Positions 1-8,154 of a stretch of 17,507 bases of DNA are shown piece after piece. Source of the DNA: CAYLUN01 sp964386865 (GTDB lineage: Bacteria > Verrucomicrobiota > Kiritimatiellia > RFP12 > UBA1067). The DNA is taken from contig CAYLUN010000104.1 in the NCBI GenBank assembly GCA_964386865.1, forward strand, positions 1 to 17,507. Direction: 5' to 3'. Made by a program: the position numbers and the translations under genes. The notes below the pieces were generated by a model. The model searched no databases. It saw only the letters and a list, made by a program, of their open reading frames with translations, and was not told where the DNA came from. Each line of letters opens with the position of its first letter. The first letter of the stretch is position 1.

Positions 1-893
1 TTCTCGATCATCTTCATGCGGCTCTGCGCTTGGGTGGCTTTCGAGGCGGTGGCCTTGAAGCGGTCGACAAAGCGCTCGAGCTGCTCGATCCTGCGGTCTT
101 GGTTCGCCTTGGCCGCGAGCAGGTTGGCGTGGCGGATCTCTCGCTCGCGCAAGTAGAAGTCGAGGTTTCCGTTGTAGCGCGTGGCCGTGTTGGCGTCCAC
201 CTCGACGGTGGTGCTGGTGAGAGTCCGCAAGAGGTAGCGGTCGTGGGAGATGAGCATCAGCGTGCCGTCGTAGAGCTTGAGAAAGCGCTGGAGCCACTCG
301 ACGGCGGGGAGGTCGAGGTAGTTGGAGGGTTCGTCGAGCAGCAGCAGGTCGGGGTGCGAGGCGAGCACGCGGGAGAGTTCCGCGCGCATCTGCCAGCCGC
401 CGCTGAAGCTGGCGAAGGGCTTGTCGAAGGCGTCGACAGGGAAGCCGAGCCCGCCGAGGGAGACTTTGACGCGCGACTCGATCTCGTAGCCGCCGAGGTG
501 TTCGAACTCGGTCTGCACGTCGCCGATGCGCCGCAAGAGACGCGCGCGATCGGACTCGTCGCGAGTGGAGGAGAGCGTGTGCTCCAGCGCGTGAATCTCA
601 TGTTCCATCTCGCCGAGGCCGGGGATGCCTCTCAGGGCATACTCCAGCAGCGTTTCATCGTCGGAGTCGGCCTTCAGGTGCTGGCGGATGTGGCCGATGC
701 GGGGCGACTCCTCGATCAGCACGTCGCCGCTGTCGGTGAAGGCCTCGTTGAGGATCAAGCGGAACAGGGTGGATTTGCCAGAGCCATTGGGGCCGACAAT
801 GCCTACACGCTCGCCTTTGTTAACGCGAAACGTGACGCCTTGGAGAACTTCTTGTGTGCCATAGCGCACACCGATATTGCGGAATTCGATCAC
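1..893 (-). CDS. ABC-F family ATPase, N-terminal part (runs off window start)
   Basis: This is the first 297 codons or so of an ABC-F protein, a soluble twin-ATPase family without membrane domains that acts on ribosomes (translation factors such as EttA and YheS, and antibiotic-resistance proteins). Reading the minus strand from a GTG at 893 gives Walker A GPNGSGKST (residues 34-42), the signature FSGGW (163-167), Walker B LLLLDE (183-188) followed by PSNYLD, and the switch histidine in SHDRY (H217). From about residue 245 a charged helical stretch matches the inter-domain linker. The FSGGW signature is typical of YheS-like members. The second ATPase domain lies outside the window. The start fits the usual family N-terminus (V/M-I-E-F), but no Shine-Dalgarno sequence precedes it. 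The subgroup and exact role cannot be settled from half the protein. Confidence 0.93.
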   Translation of the reverse strand, partial: MIEFRNIGVRYGTQEVLQGVTFRVNKGERVGIVGPNGSGKSTLFRLILNEAFTDSGDVLIEESPRIGHIRQHLKADSDDETLLEYALRGIPGLGEMEHEIHALEHTLSSTRDESDRARLLRRIGDVQTEFEHLGGYEIESRVKVSLGGLGFPVDAFDKPFASFSGGWQMRAELSRVLASHPDLLLLDEPSNYLDLPAVEWLQRFLKLYDGTLMLISHDRYLLRTLTSTTVEVDANTATRYNGNLDFYLREREIRHANLLAAKANQDRRIEQLERFVDRFKATASKATQAQSRMKMIE

Positions 894-901
894 GGGGGCG
901 T

Positions 902-930
902 ATGATGCTAAAAATGGGGCCCCGTGACAA
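902..930 (-). promoter_or_regulatory. Candidate promoter for the ABC-F gene
   Basis: On the minus strand TTGTCA (930-925, 5/6 to the sigma-70 -35) is followed after exactly 17 bp by CATCAT (907-902, 4/6 to the -10). Transcription would begin at about 895, almost at the GTG start codon, giving a leaderless or near-leaderless mRNA. That agrees with the missing Shine-Dalgarno sequence. The -10 match is moderate, so this is tentative. Confidence 0.4.
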
Positions 931-971
931 TCCCGAAAACCCGACGCGGCTCATTTGGCTCTTTCGTCCAA

Positions 972-1000
972 TTGACAGAAGGCGTGGCACCAGATAGACT
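972..1000 (+). promoter_or_regulatory. Sigma-70-type promoter of the kinase operon
   Basis: A perfect -35 TTGACA (972-977) is followed after 17 bp by TAGACT (995-1000, 4/6 to TATAAT). Transcription would start near 1007, leaving a leader of about 30 nt before the kinase ATG at 1037. The leader carries GGAGG at 1027-1031, five bases before the start. This is one of the clearest promoters in the window and probably drives the kinase and regulator genes. Confidence 0.7.
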
Positions 1001-1036
1001 AACTATGTGGGTGTGTTTAGCTATTCGGAGGCTTGA

Positions 1037-3505
1037 ATGGGGCATCTGGCTATCAAGAGAGTGCCGAGCAGTTTGTTTTGTCGTATGAGGCCGTGGTCGG
1101 GCGTGTTGGTCTTAGCCGCTGCTATGGCCGGGACGTTTTTCATCGGGCAAATGGTCGCGCACACGGACAGGCGCTTGCGCGCGCAGGTGCTTCAGACGAC
1201 GCGGGCTGCGGCAAAAGCCATGGCCCTCTCCCACGTTCGGGCGCTGTCCGGCACGAAAGATGACCTCTATACGCCGCATTTCAGGGTGCTCCGGGATGAG
1301 CTGGCGGCGGTTCGGGCGGCCAACCCGCAATGCCGTCTCGTCTACCTTCTGGGGCGCAGGTTTCCGCCGGCCGACGGGCTGGCGGACGGCGCCGCGCCGC
1401 CGCTCTTCATCTATGCCGACAGCGAGCCCGTCGACTCGCCGCAGTACTCGCCGCCGGGCGAAGATGTCGAGCAGTCCTCGCCCGAGCTTTCGAGAGCCTT
1501 CGCCGCTCGGCCGGGGTTGCCTGAGGGGGCCGTTGTCTCGCGACGGGGGGGCGGCGTGTCCGCCCTCGCGCCGCTGGAAGACCCGCAAGCGGGCGAGGTT
1601 GTCGCGGTGCTGGGGATGGACTTCGAGCCGCACGTTTGGCGCTGGCACGTGGCGACCGAGGCGGCTTTTCCGGCGGTGCTGATGCTGGTGCTGATGGTCG
1701 GGGTCGTGTCCGTGCTGATCGTGGCGCGGCCGTTCTGCCGCGAATCCGGCGAGGAGGCTCTGCCCCGCCCGGTTCTGCGGCGGCTCTTGCGGCCGATCGC
1801 CGTCTTGTTCACGCTGCTCCTGCTCCTGATGGGGGCGATCATGTGCCTGCAGCAGCGGCACCATCTCGGCGAGACGAACGCACGCGTGAGTGCGGACATC
1901 GACAACGCGGTGCGCACGATGTTCGAGCGGCAGGTCGCCCACATGCGCAGCATGCTGCAGGTGCTCGCGGCGGATCGTTCGGTGACGGACGCCCTGCGCG
2001 CGGGGGACATGGACGGGCTGACGTCGTCCTCGGCGCCGCATATGGAGCGGCTCGCCTGCGACGCGCCGGCAGCGCAGCTGTGCTATCTGGGCACCAACCG
2101 CATCTGCCTGCTGCGCGTGCACGCGCCGACGTGCCGAGGCGACCTCGTCAGCCACGCAACCGTGCTCGAGGCTGAGCGGACAGGCCGGGCGGCCTCAGGC
2201 TTGGAGCTGGGCCTGTTCGGGCTGCTCTCGATGCGGGTCGCGCAGCCTGTTTACAGCGCAGGCACGCTGGTCGGCTACGTGGAAATGGGCATGGAGGTCG
2301 CCGGCTCGCTGAGTGCGTTGCGCCTCTGGCCCGACGTCCAGCTGATTGTTCTGCTCCGCAAAGAATACTTGGCCAGGAGCCTCTGGGAGGAGGGAATGCG
2401 AAGGCTTGGCCGAACGCCCGAGTGGGATCGGTGGCGTCAGAACGTGGTTGTCTACACGTCCGGAATATGCCTGGACGACAAGCTGGGGGAGGTCTACGAC
2501 AGTCCGGCCCGCGACGAGGGTCACGGCGGAGCTTTTCTGGAGGTCGCCTGCGGCGGCAAAGTCATGCGGGTAAGCGCCGTCTCGCTGCAAGACGCGGCCG
2601 GCCGGCAGGTCGGCCGCCTGCTTGCGCTGCGCGACATCTCGGGCGAGAAGGCTGCGTTCCGCCGGCTGCTGGCCATGAGCGGCGCGGTTGGGGGCGTGCT
2701 GCTGACGATGCTGCTGGCGATCACCTATGTGTTGCTGAGCCGCGCCGACGCCGGCATCCGCGTGCAGGAGGCGTCGCTGCGGCAGTTCGCTTCGGAGTTG
2801 CGCGCGATGGCCGCGCGCCTTCAGGACATACGGGAAGAGGAGCGGTCGGCGCTCGCGCGCGAGCTGCACGATTCGCTCGGGCAGCAGCTGACCGCGTTCG
2901 CCCTGCACTTTGAGCTCATGTGTATGGACTGTGAGGGCTTTGCCGCCCAGTCGCGCGAGCTTGCGGATGTCTATGACCGCTTGGTGGCCATGCTGCCCCA
3001 GATCGAGAGCGTGACCGCGCTGACGCAGCGGATCTGCGCGTCGCTGAAGCCAGGTGTCTTGGATGAGCTGGGGCTTGTTTCTGCGATAGAGGCTCAGGTG
3101 GAAGAGGCCGCTGCGCGCGGCAGACTGGGCTATTCTGTCGCGCTGCCGGCTGGCGAAATCGAGCTGAACCGGAGCGTTGCGCTGGCCCTGTTCCTGGTCG
3201 CGCAGGAGGCGCTGGCTAACGTGGTTCGCCATGCGCATGCGAGCCACGTGTCGGTCGAGCTGCGCGCCGCGGGGGGCGCCTGGATTTTGGAGGTCGTCGA
3301 TAACGGCTGCGGCTTCGTGGCCGCAGCGAGTGCAGACTCGAGGGCCGTCGGCCTGCTGAGCATGCGCGAGCGTGCGGCAGCCGTCGGCGGGGCGGTCGAT
3401 GTGCTCAGTGCGCCGGGCCGGGGAACGACGGTGCGTGTGGAGGTGCCGGCCATAGTGGGCTCGACGGGAAAGGGGGGCGAACATGAAGATCCTGATCGCG
3501 GATGA
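1037..3505 (+). CDS. Membrane sensor histidine kinase, NarL/HisKA_3 type, two sensor regions
   Basis: This 822-residue sensor kinase autophosphorylates on histidine and passes the phosphate to a response regulator, almost certainly the next gene product. The order is: TM1 (about 21-41), a first extracytoplasmic region (42-210), TM2 (211-232), TM3 (250-272), a second extracytoplasmic region (273-540) resembling dCache_3 (motif NRICLLRVH, then ERTGRAASG), TM4 (545-568), a short coiled linker, HisKA_3 with ARELHDS (H611), and HATPase_c with the N-box around QEALANVVRHAHA, DNGCGF (from D755) and a C-terminal APGRGTT. All catalytic motifs are intact. The start is supported by GGAGG five bases upstream. 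It overlaps the response regulator by 23 bp, implying translational coupling. Having two separate periplasmic regions is unusual for HisKA_3 kinases. The ligands are unknown. Confidence 0.93.
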   Translation: MGHLAIKRVPSSLFCRMRPWSGVLVLAAAMAGTFFIGQMVAHTDRRLRAQVLQTTRAAAKAMALSHVRALSGTKDDLYTPHFRVLRDELAAVRAANPQCRLVYLLGRRFPPADGLADGAAPPLFIYADSEPVDSPQYSPPGEDVEQSSPELSRAFAARPGLPEGAVVSRRGGGVSALAPLEDPQAGEVVAVLGMDFEPHVWRWHVATEAAFPAVLMLVLMVGVVSVLIVARPFCRESGEEALPRPVLRRLLRPIAVLFTLLLLLMGAIMCLQQRHHLGETNARVSADIDNAVRTMFERQVAHMRSMLQVLAADRSVTDALRAGDMDGLTSSSAPHMERLACDAPAAQLCYLGTNRICLLRVHAPTCRGDLVSHATVLEAERTGRAASGLELGLFGLLSMRVAQPVYSAGTLVGYVEMGMEVAGSLSALRLWPDVQLIVLLRKEYLARSLWEEGMRRLGRTPEWDRWRQNVVVYTSGICLDDKLGEVYDSPARDEGHGGAFLEVACGGKVMRVSAVSLQDAAGRQVGRLLALRDISGEKAAFRRLLAMSGAVGGVLLTMLLAITYVLLSRADAGIRVQEASLRQFASELRAMAARLQDIREEERSALARELHDSLGQQLTAFALHFELMCMDCEGFAAQSRELADVYDRLVAMLPQIESVTALTQRICASLKPGVLDELGLVSAIEAQVEEAAARGRLGYSVALPAGEIELNRSVALALFLVAQEALANVVRHAHASHVSVELRAAGGAWILEVVDNGCGFVAAASADSRAVGLLSMRERAAAVGGAVDVLSAPGRGTTVRVEVPAIVGSTGKGGEHEDPDRG

Positions 3506-4112
3506 CCACGCTGTCGTGCGTAATGGGCTGCGCTTGATCCTGAAGGAGTCCTACAAGGAGGCCGTGTTCGGCGAGGCTGGCGACAGCAGCCAGGCGCTCG
3601 AAGCGGCGCTCTCAGACACGTGGGATCTGATCATCCTGGACGTTTCGATGCCGGGCCGGGGAGGGCTGGACGTGCTCAAAGAGATTCGGGCGCAGCGGCC
3701 CGCTGTCCCCGTGCTCATCTTGAGCATGTACACGGAGCGGCAGTTTGCCGTGCGGGCGTTCCGCGTCGGGGCGTCGGGGTATTTGACGAAGGCCAGTGCC
3801 GGGGGGGAGCTCCTGAGCGCGGTTAAGCGCCTGCTCGGCGGCGGCCGCTATGTCAGCAGCGCGCTGGCGGAGCTCTTGGTGTCTGAGCTGGGGAGCGAAA
3901 GCGTCGGCATGAGCCATGAGCGGCTCTCGGATCGAGAGTTTGAAATTTTGCGCAGAATCGCTTCGGGCAAGACGGTGAAGGAGATCGCGGATGAGCTCTT
4001 TCTCAGCGTGAACACCGTCAGCACCTACCGCACGCGCGTTCTCGAGAAGATGAGCATGCGGACCAACGCCGAGCTCACCCATTACGCGATCAGCAACGAG
4101 CTGGTTGTCTGA
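3483..4112 (+). CDS. NarL/FixJ-family response regulator (REC + LuxR-type HTH)
   Basis: This 209-residue DNA-binding response regulator is the expected partner of the overlapping kinase. The receiver domain (about 1-120) has acidic-pocket residues D7 and D8, phospho-acceptor D53 in LIILDVSMP, S81 and K103 (YLTK), so it should be phosphorylatable. The C-terminal LuxR/GerE helix-turn-helix (about 142-205) contains LSDREFEILRRIASGKTVKE and the recognition segment SVNTVSTYRTRVLEKM. A GGGGGCG tract just before the ATG supports this start, which lies within the kinase reading frame. Length and architecture are standard. Likely targets are the operon itself or the downstream membrane-protein gene, but no binding site could be identified. 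Confidence 0.95.
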   Translation: MKILIADDHAVVRNGLRLILKESYKEAVFGEAGDSSQALEAALSDTWDLIILDVSMPGRGGLDVLKEIRAQRPAVPVLILSMYTERQFAVRAFRVGASGYLTKASAGGELLSAVKRLLGGGRYVSSALAELLVSELGSESVGMSHERLSDREFEILRRIASGKTVKEIADELFLSVNTVSTYRTRVLEKMSMRTNAELTHYAISNELVV

Positions 4113-4117
4113 TGGGT

Positions 4118-4143
4118 CGGGCCGGCGCCTCGCCCTCGGCCCG
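4118..4143 (+). terminator. GC-rich hairpin after the response regulator, weak terminator candidate
   Basis: CGGGCCG (4118-4124) pairs perfectly with CGGCCCG (4137-4143) across a 12-base loop, starting five bases after the stop codon. No T-run follows (the next bases are TGTAGTTG), so it may be a processing or pausing hairpin and not an intrinsic terminator. If it terminates, the membrane-protein gene downstream needs its own promoter. Confidence 0.3.
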
Positions 4144-4218
4144 TGTAGTTGAAAATGTGACACGACTATCACTGGTATCGCTCTATTTCATCTTCGCCTC
4201 TTGAAGTATCCTCTCACC

Positions 4219-4332
4219 ATGACAACCGCACTCTGGCGCCAGCTGTACGACGCCGGTCGGGCGAGTCTAGAAAGCGACGGTGACTATGGTGAAGAGACTG
4301 ACAAGGTGCATGCGCTCGGGCCTGCGTCTTGA
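4219..4332 (+). pseudogene. 37-codon ORF resembling the first TPR helix, apparent frameshift remnant
   Basis: An ATG at 4219 opens a 37-codon frame ending at TGA 4330-4332. Its sequence begins like the first helices of a tetratricopeptide-type protein (LWRQLYDAGRASL, then a GDYGE turn). After the turn, the TPR-like continuation (KRLTRCM, then LRLE) appears in the next frame, which is the start of the large membrane-protein ORF. There is no Shine-Dalgarno sequence before the ATG. It looks like the broken N-terminus of a TPR protein, or a real frameshift, and not an independent gene. A small leader peptide is the other possibility. Confidence 0.35.
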
Positions 4333-7300
4333 GCGCGGCTGGCCGTCCCCCGCGAACGCGGAGGGCGGCTCTGTTTTGACGTCCGCCACGCCGGGCAGCG
4401 ATGATAGTTCGCTGTTTGATTATGTCGTGATGGGCCTTCTGTGCGCGCTCTCGTTTTGCGTGTACTGCCACACGCTCTGCACCAGCGTTTACCCCGGCGC
4501 CTCCGCTGTGGCGACCGGGCACGCGATGGGGCTTCTTCCCGGCGCTCAGGTGAGCCATCCTGTCTGGCTCGTGTTTGCGCGTGCGGTCGCGGCCTTGCCG
4601 GTCATGGACCTGCCGTTCCGGCTGAATCTGTTCAGCGCGGCGTGCGGCAGCCTGGCTGTGGGCTTGGTCTTCCGCGTCGCGCGGCGCCTGATCTTCGAGA
4701 TGATCTGCGCCGCCGCGACGCTGGGCGAGGCTCCCGCGCGGGAAGGCGGCTCGGGGCTCGGCTCTGAGCGGGCTGGTGACGGTGGCGCGCGAGTCTCGGG
4801 CGGCCTCGGCGGCGGGTGCAACGAGAGCGTTGCCGCGACGCTGGGTGGTATGGTCTGCGCGCTGGCCTTCGCCTTCAGTGCGCCGTTCTGGCTGGCGTCC
4901 ACAGCGCTTCACGCGCAGACGTTTGACACCCTGTTGCTTCTGGTCGCGGTCTACGGAGTCACGGTCTACGCCTTTACCGCGCGGATGGGATATGGCGTGG
5001 CAGCCGTCTTTCTCAGCGGCGTGCTGGGTGTGGAAGCGCCCGTCTTCGCGATGCTCGCCCCCGTGCTGGTTCTGTTCGTGGCGGCCGCGTGCGTCCGGCT
5101 CGGCCAGCATAACGGAATCTACCCGCTTCGGCTCCTGGTCGCAGGCCTGGCGGGCGCCGTGGGCGGCTTGGCGCTGTACGGGGTCACGTCCGAAATGGGC
5201 GGCGCGGGACTTGCCGCCACGCTCGGGTGTTTCGCGCGCACCTACAAGGCCGGTCTCGTCGACATGTTGGTGGGCGAGCACCGGCTCTTCACCGTCGCGC
5301 TGCCGCTGATTGCGTTCCTGCTCGCGTGCCTGTGCCTGCTCGCGGAAACGTTCCGCGAGGATCAGCGTGCGGCGCGGAAGCTGCATGTGGTCTGCGTGCT
5401 CAACACGGCCTATACGATGGCGGGGCTGCTCGCCCTGCCCAACACCGTCTGGGCGGTTTCGCGCGAGGGGACGCAGCTGCCCGTTCTGACGTCGCTGGCG
5501 GTCGCCTGCACGGCCGGGCTGCTGTTCGTGTATTGGTTCCGGCTGGCGACGGCGCCGAGTCGCAACGCGGAGAGCCCCGCCGGCACTGCGCCGCTGCTGG
5601 CGCGCTTCGCGAGCTTCGGCGTGTGCGGGCTGCTGGTGGTCGTGATGCTTCGGTCAGTCGCGGTGAACCTGCCGGACGCCGACGGGCGACGGGCGGGCTT
5701 CGCAGACGCGGTGGCCCAAGAGATCATCGAGCTGGCGCCTGACGCGCGCTGCCTGATTACCGACGGGACGCTCGAGCTGCACCTGCTCATCCGCGCACGC
5801 CTGGCGGGCCGGGGGTTGGAAGTTCTGCCGGTCAACCCGGCAGGCGGGGGCTTGGCGCGCGGCGTCGCCGTTGCGTACGGGCCGCACCGCGTGGCGGGAG
5901 CGGGAGGAGGAGCCGGTTCAGACCTGGAGGGCCTCGCCGCGAAGTGGCTGCGCGAACATCCCGCCGACCATCAGAAGGTCGCCGTCGTCGGCGCGCCTTC
6001 GGTCTGGCACAAGGCCGGGCTCTGGGCGGTGCCGGCCGGTTTGATCTACGAGGGCCTGCCGAAGGCGAAGACGCCCGACCTCATCACCTTCTATGCCGGC
6101 AATCAGATGGTGTGGCGCCGCATCGCGGCTTTGATGAAGGACGATCCCACCTTGCTGCCCATCCTGCGCCGAACGCGCGCCGATGTGCGTGCGCACGTCA
6201 GCCGTCTGGCCAATGACGCGGGCGCGGTGCTGGATCAGACGGCTCGCACGGACGACGCCGACGCGGCATACTCGGATGCGCTGGCGCTGGACGGGAGCAA
6301 CCTCTCCGCCGCCTTGAACCGGTACGGGCTACGCCTGCGCCGCGGAGACGCGAACCTGGCATCTATCGATCAGGTGTGCCGGAGTCTGGCGTTGAGCAAG
6401 GAGCCTTCCCGCTTCAGCGAGAACTTCGACCGCGCCGTCGCCCGTTACGGAACACTCGTCGTCCAGCCGGCCGACCTACTCGTGCCCTGCCTTCTGCGCG
6501 ACAGCCCGCAGGGAACGACGCTGGCGCCAGCCGTCATCCGGCTTGTCGGAAAGTGGCTGTCGCCTCGCCTGGACACGGCGCCAGGTGCGCCTTCCGCGCT
6601 GGCCGGCGCGCGGCTGCCCCCAGCGGCCGGCTGCGTGCGCGCGCATGTCGGGGCGGCCCCCGCGAGCGCGGAGCTTATCGTGGCGATTCAGGCCTTCGAA
6701 GAGGGGCGCCGCGCGGAGGCGGAAATCCTGGCTCGGGAGGTTGTCAAGAGCCATCCCGGAAGTCTGCCGGGCCTCACGGTGTTGTCAGAAATCCTGCTCG
6801 ACAAGGGCGGAGTCAAAGAGGTTTCGGGCGCGCTGCTGCCGGCGATGCGAGACGCTGCGAAGGCCGCCGAGAACGCGCTCGTCCTGATGATCCAAGGGGG
6901 TGTCTGCCTGCAGCTGGGCGCCGGCCGCCTGGAAGAGGCGCGGGCCAGCCTCAAAAGGGCGCTAGAGTTGAACCCGAATCTTCGGGCTGCGAGAGACTGG
7001 CTGGTGATGGTCGGCGAGCGGCTGGCGAATGACGTGACCAGCGAGGCGGACGCTCGCTACGTGCTCGGGCTCGACCCGTCTCACGCGGCCGCACATGCGC
7101 TACTGGGTCGGCTGCTGGTTGCGCAGAAGCGCGGTGAAGAGGCCGAGACGCACCTGCGGGCGAGCCTGCGGCGCTGCCCGAGCGAGGAAAACCACCGCGT
7201 GCTGTCCGACTTGCTGAGGCCGAGCAAGCGGCTGGCAGAGGCCGAACAGGAGGCCCGTCTAGCGGTGCGGCTAGCCCCCTGCAGCTTCCGCTCATGGGAG

Positions 7301-7549
7301 ACCTTGGGGCACGCCTTGGCCGCCGGCGGCCAAGTTGAGGGCGCCGCGGCGGCCTACGCGTGCGCGCTGGCCGTGAACGGCGATGAGTCGGTGGCGTACT
7401 TCCCGTTGATCCGCCTGCTGCTGGGGCAGAACAAGGCCGTCGAAGCCAGCGGCCTGCTGCGGCAGGCCGAGCGGCGGCTGCCGGCGGCCTCCAAGCAGGA
7501 TCACGACGTCTTCGCGGATCTCGCGAAACTGGCCAACGAGCAGATGTGA
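4286..7549 (+). CDS. GT-C-fold (DUF2723-like) membrane protein with C-terminal TPR domain
   Basis: A 1087-residue membrane protein. About eleven hydrophobic segments fill the first 460 residues, followed by a soluble region and, from about residue 795 to the end, several TPR-like helix pairs (for example GRLEEARASLKRALELNPN). The N-terminal pattern, a first TM followed by TSVYPG, then SHPVW, then FRLNLFSAACGSLAVGLVF, aligns with DUF2723 proteins. These are GT-C glycosyltransferases; the eukaryotic member TMEM260 is a protein O-mannosyltransferase. The expected acidic pair is absent: positions 72 and 75 are Ala and Val where the family usually has Asp and Glu. A Gly/Ser/Arg-rich insert (about nt 4724-4830) interrupts the loop before TM3. 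Start is uncertain: GTG 4280, ATG 4286 or ATG 4309; none has a strong ribosome binding site. It may be a degenerate transferase or scaffold. Confidence 0.8.
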   Translation: MVKRLTRCMRSGLRLERGWPSPANAEGGSVLTSATPGSDDSSLFDYVVMGLLCALSFCVYCHTLCTSVYPGASAVATGHAMGLLPGAQVSHPVWLVFARAVAALPVMDLPFRLNLFSAACGSLAVGLVFRVARRLIFEMICAAATLGEAPAREGGSGLGSERAGDGGARVSGGLGGGCNESVAATLGGMVCALAFAFSAPFWLASTALHAQTFDTLLLLVAVYGVTVYAFTARMGYGVAAVFLSGVLGVEAPVFAMLAPVLVLFVAAACVRLGQHNGIYPLRLLVAGLAGAVGGLALYGVTSEMGGAGLAATLGCFARTYKAGLVDMLVGEHRLFTVALPLIAFLLACLCLLAETFREDQRAARKLHVVCVLNTAYTMAGLLALPNTVWAVSREGTQLPVLTSLAVACTAGLLFVYWFRLATAPSRNAESPAGTAPLLARFASFGVCGLLVVVMLRSVAVNLPDADGRRAGFADAVAQEIIELAPDARCLITDGTLELHLLIRARLAGRGLEVLPVNPAGGGLARGVAVAYGPHRVAGAGGGAGSDLEGLAAKWLREHPADHQKVAVVGAPSVWHKAGLWAVPAGLIYEGLPKAKTPDLITFYAGNQMVWRRIAALMKDDPTLLPILRRTRADVRAHVSRLANDAGAVLDQTARTDDADAAYSDALALDGSNLSAALNRYGLRLRRGDANLASIDQVCRSLALSKEPSRFSENFDRAVARYGTLVVQPADLLVPCLLRDSPQGTTLAPAVIRLVGKWLSPRLDTAPGAPSALAGARLPPAAGCVRAHVGAAPASAELIVAIQAFEEGRRAEAEILAREVVKSHPGSLPGLTVLSEILLDKGGVKEVSGALLPAMRDAAKAAENALVLMIQGGVCLQLGAGRLEEARASLKRALELNPNLRAARDWLVMVGERLANDVTSEADARYVLGLDPSHAAAHALLGRLLVAQKRGEEAETHLRASLRRCPSEENHRVLSDLLRPSKRLAEAEQEARLAVRLAPCSFRSWETLGHALAAGGQVEGAAAAYACALAVNGDESVAYFPLIRLLLGQNKAVEASGLLRQAERRLPAASKQDHDVFADLAKLANEQM

Positions 7550-7587
7550 TTGACGGATGTCGCCGGACGCGTGCGCCGGCATGTGCA

Positions 7588-7596
7588 AAGAGGGGG
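7588..7596 (+). promoter_or_regulatory. Ribosome binding site that fixes the receiver-protein start
   Basis: A purine tract ending in GGGGG (7592-7596) lies six bases before the ATG at 7603. An in-frame GTG at 7546 and an ATG at 7597 would give longer products, but the tract abuts the latter directly and lies downstream of the former. This favours the 7603 start. Confidence 0.55.
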
Positions 7597-7602
7597 ATGA
7601 TC

Positions 7603-8154
7603 ATGAACGAAGAGAACACACAAGAGCTGGAGCGGGTGGCGGTGGACTCGAGCACAGAGGAGGGCCTGGAAGCGACGGCGGAAGGCGAGGAGCGGCCGGA
7701 TGACCGGATCCCCGTCCTCATCGTAGACGACGACAGCGTGATGCGGCGCGGGCTGGCCCGACTGATCTCGGCCGATGCCCGCTTGCGCGTCGTGGGCGAG
7801 GCGTCCAACGGCGAGGACGCCATCGAACTTGCCCATTCGCTGCGTCCAGATGTCGTCGTGATGGACGTCCGCATGCCTGTGATGGATGGCATCGAGGCGA
7901 CCCGGCGGATCAAAGAGGCCTACCCCTGGGTGATCGTGATAGCCGCGTCGGCTTTCTGCGAGGAGGAGAACAAGCGCGACATGCTGGACGCGGGGGCCTG
8001 CGTGTTTCTCGACAAGACCAGCGTCGGAGACGCGTTGCCCCGGGCCATCAACCGCTGCCTGATCGCCTGTGGCCTGCGGTTGCAGGAGAGCGAGACGCGG
8101 TTCGGGGGCTACTGCTCGTGCTCGCGTGCCCACACGGAGGCGGCGACCGCGTAG
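7603..8154 (+). CDS. Stand-alone receiver-domain response regulator
   Basis: This 183-residue protein has an acidic, disordered N-terminal tail of about 35 residues and one CheY-like receiver domain, with no recognisable output domain. VLIVDDDSVM provides D42/D43, VVVMDVRMP carries phospho-acceptor D88, and the conserved lysine is in VFLDK. The segment after the fourth strand reads IAASAF, compatible with the usual Ser/Thr position. A C-terminal stretch has two close cysteines (GYCSCS). It lies 53 bp after the membrane-protein gene, so the two are probably co-transcribed. Such single-domain receivers act as phosphate sinks or bind partner proteins; the upstream kinase or its membrane neighbour is the natural candidate. 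The partner is inferred from position only. Confidence 0.9.
   Translation: MNEENTQELERVAVDSSTEEGLEATAEGEERPDDRIPVLIVDDDSVMRRGLARLISADARLRVVGEASNGEDAIELAHSLRPDVVVMDVRMPVMDGIEATRRIKEAYPWVIVIAASAFCEEENKRDMLDAGACVFLDKTSVGDALPRAINRCLIACGLRLQESETRFGGYCSCSRAHTEAATA

Noticed and set aside
30..905. Long open frame on the plus strand opposite the ABC-F gene
   Set aside because: It is the shadow of the minus-strand ABC-F gene, whose Walker A, signature, Walker B and linker motifs are unmistakable. The plus-strand translation has no recognisable features.
4149..4212. Promoter elements before the GT-C/TPR gene
   Set aside because: TTGAAA, TGG-TATCGC and TATCCT occur but none forms a -35/-10 pair with acceptable spacing, so no promoter is called.
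7562..7580. Inverted repeat GCCGG/CCGGC before the receiver gene
   Set aside because: Five-base arms in GC-rich DNA are expected by chance, and nothing else supports a regulatory role.
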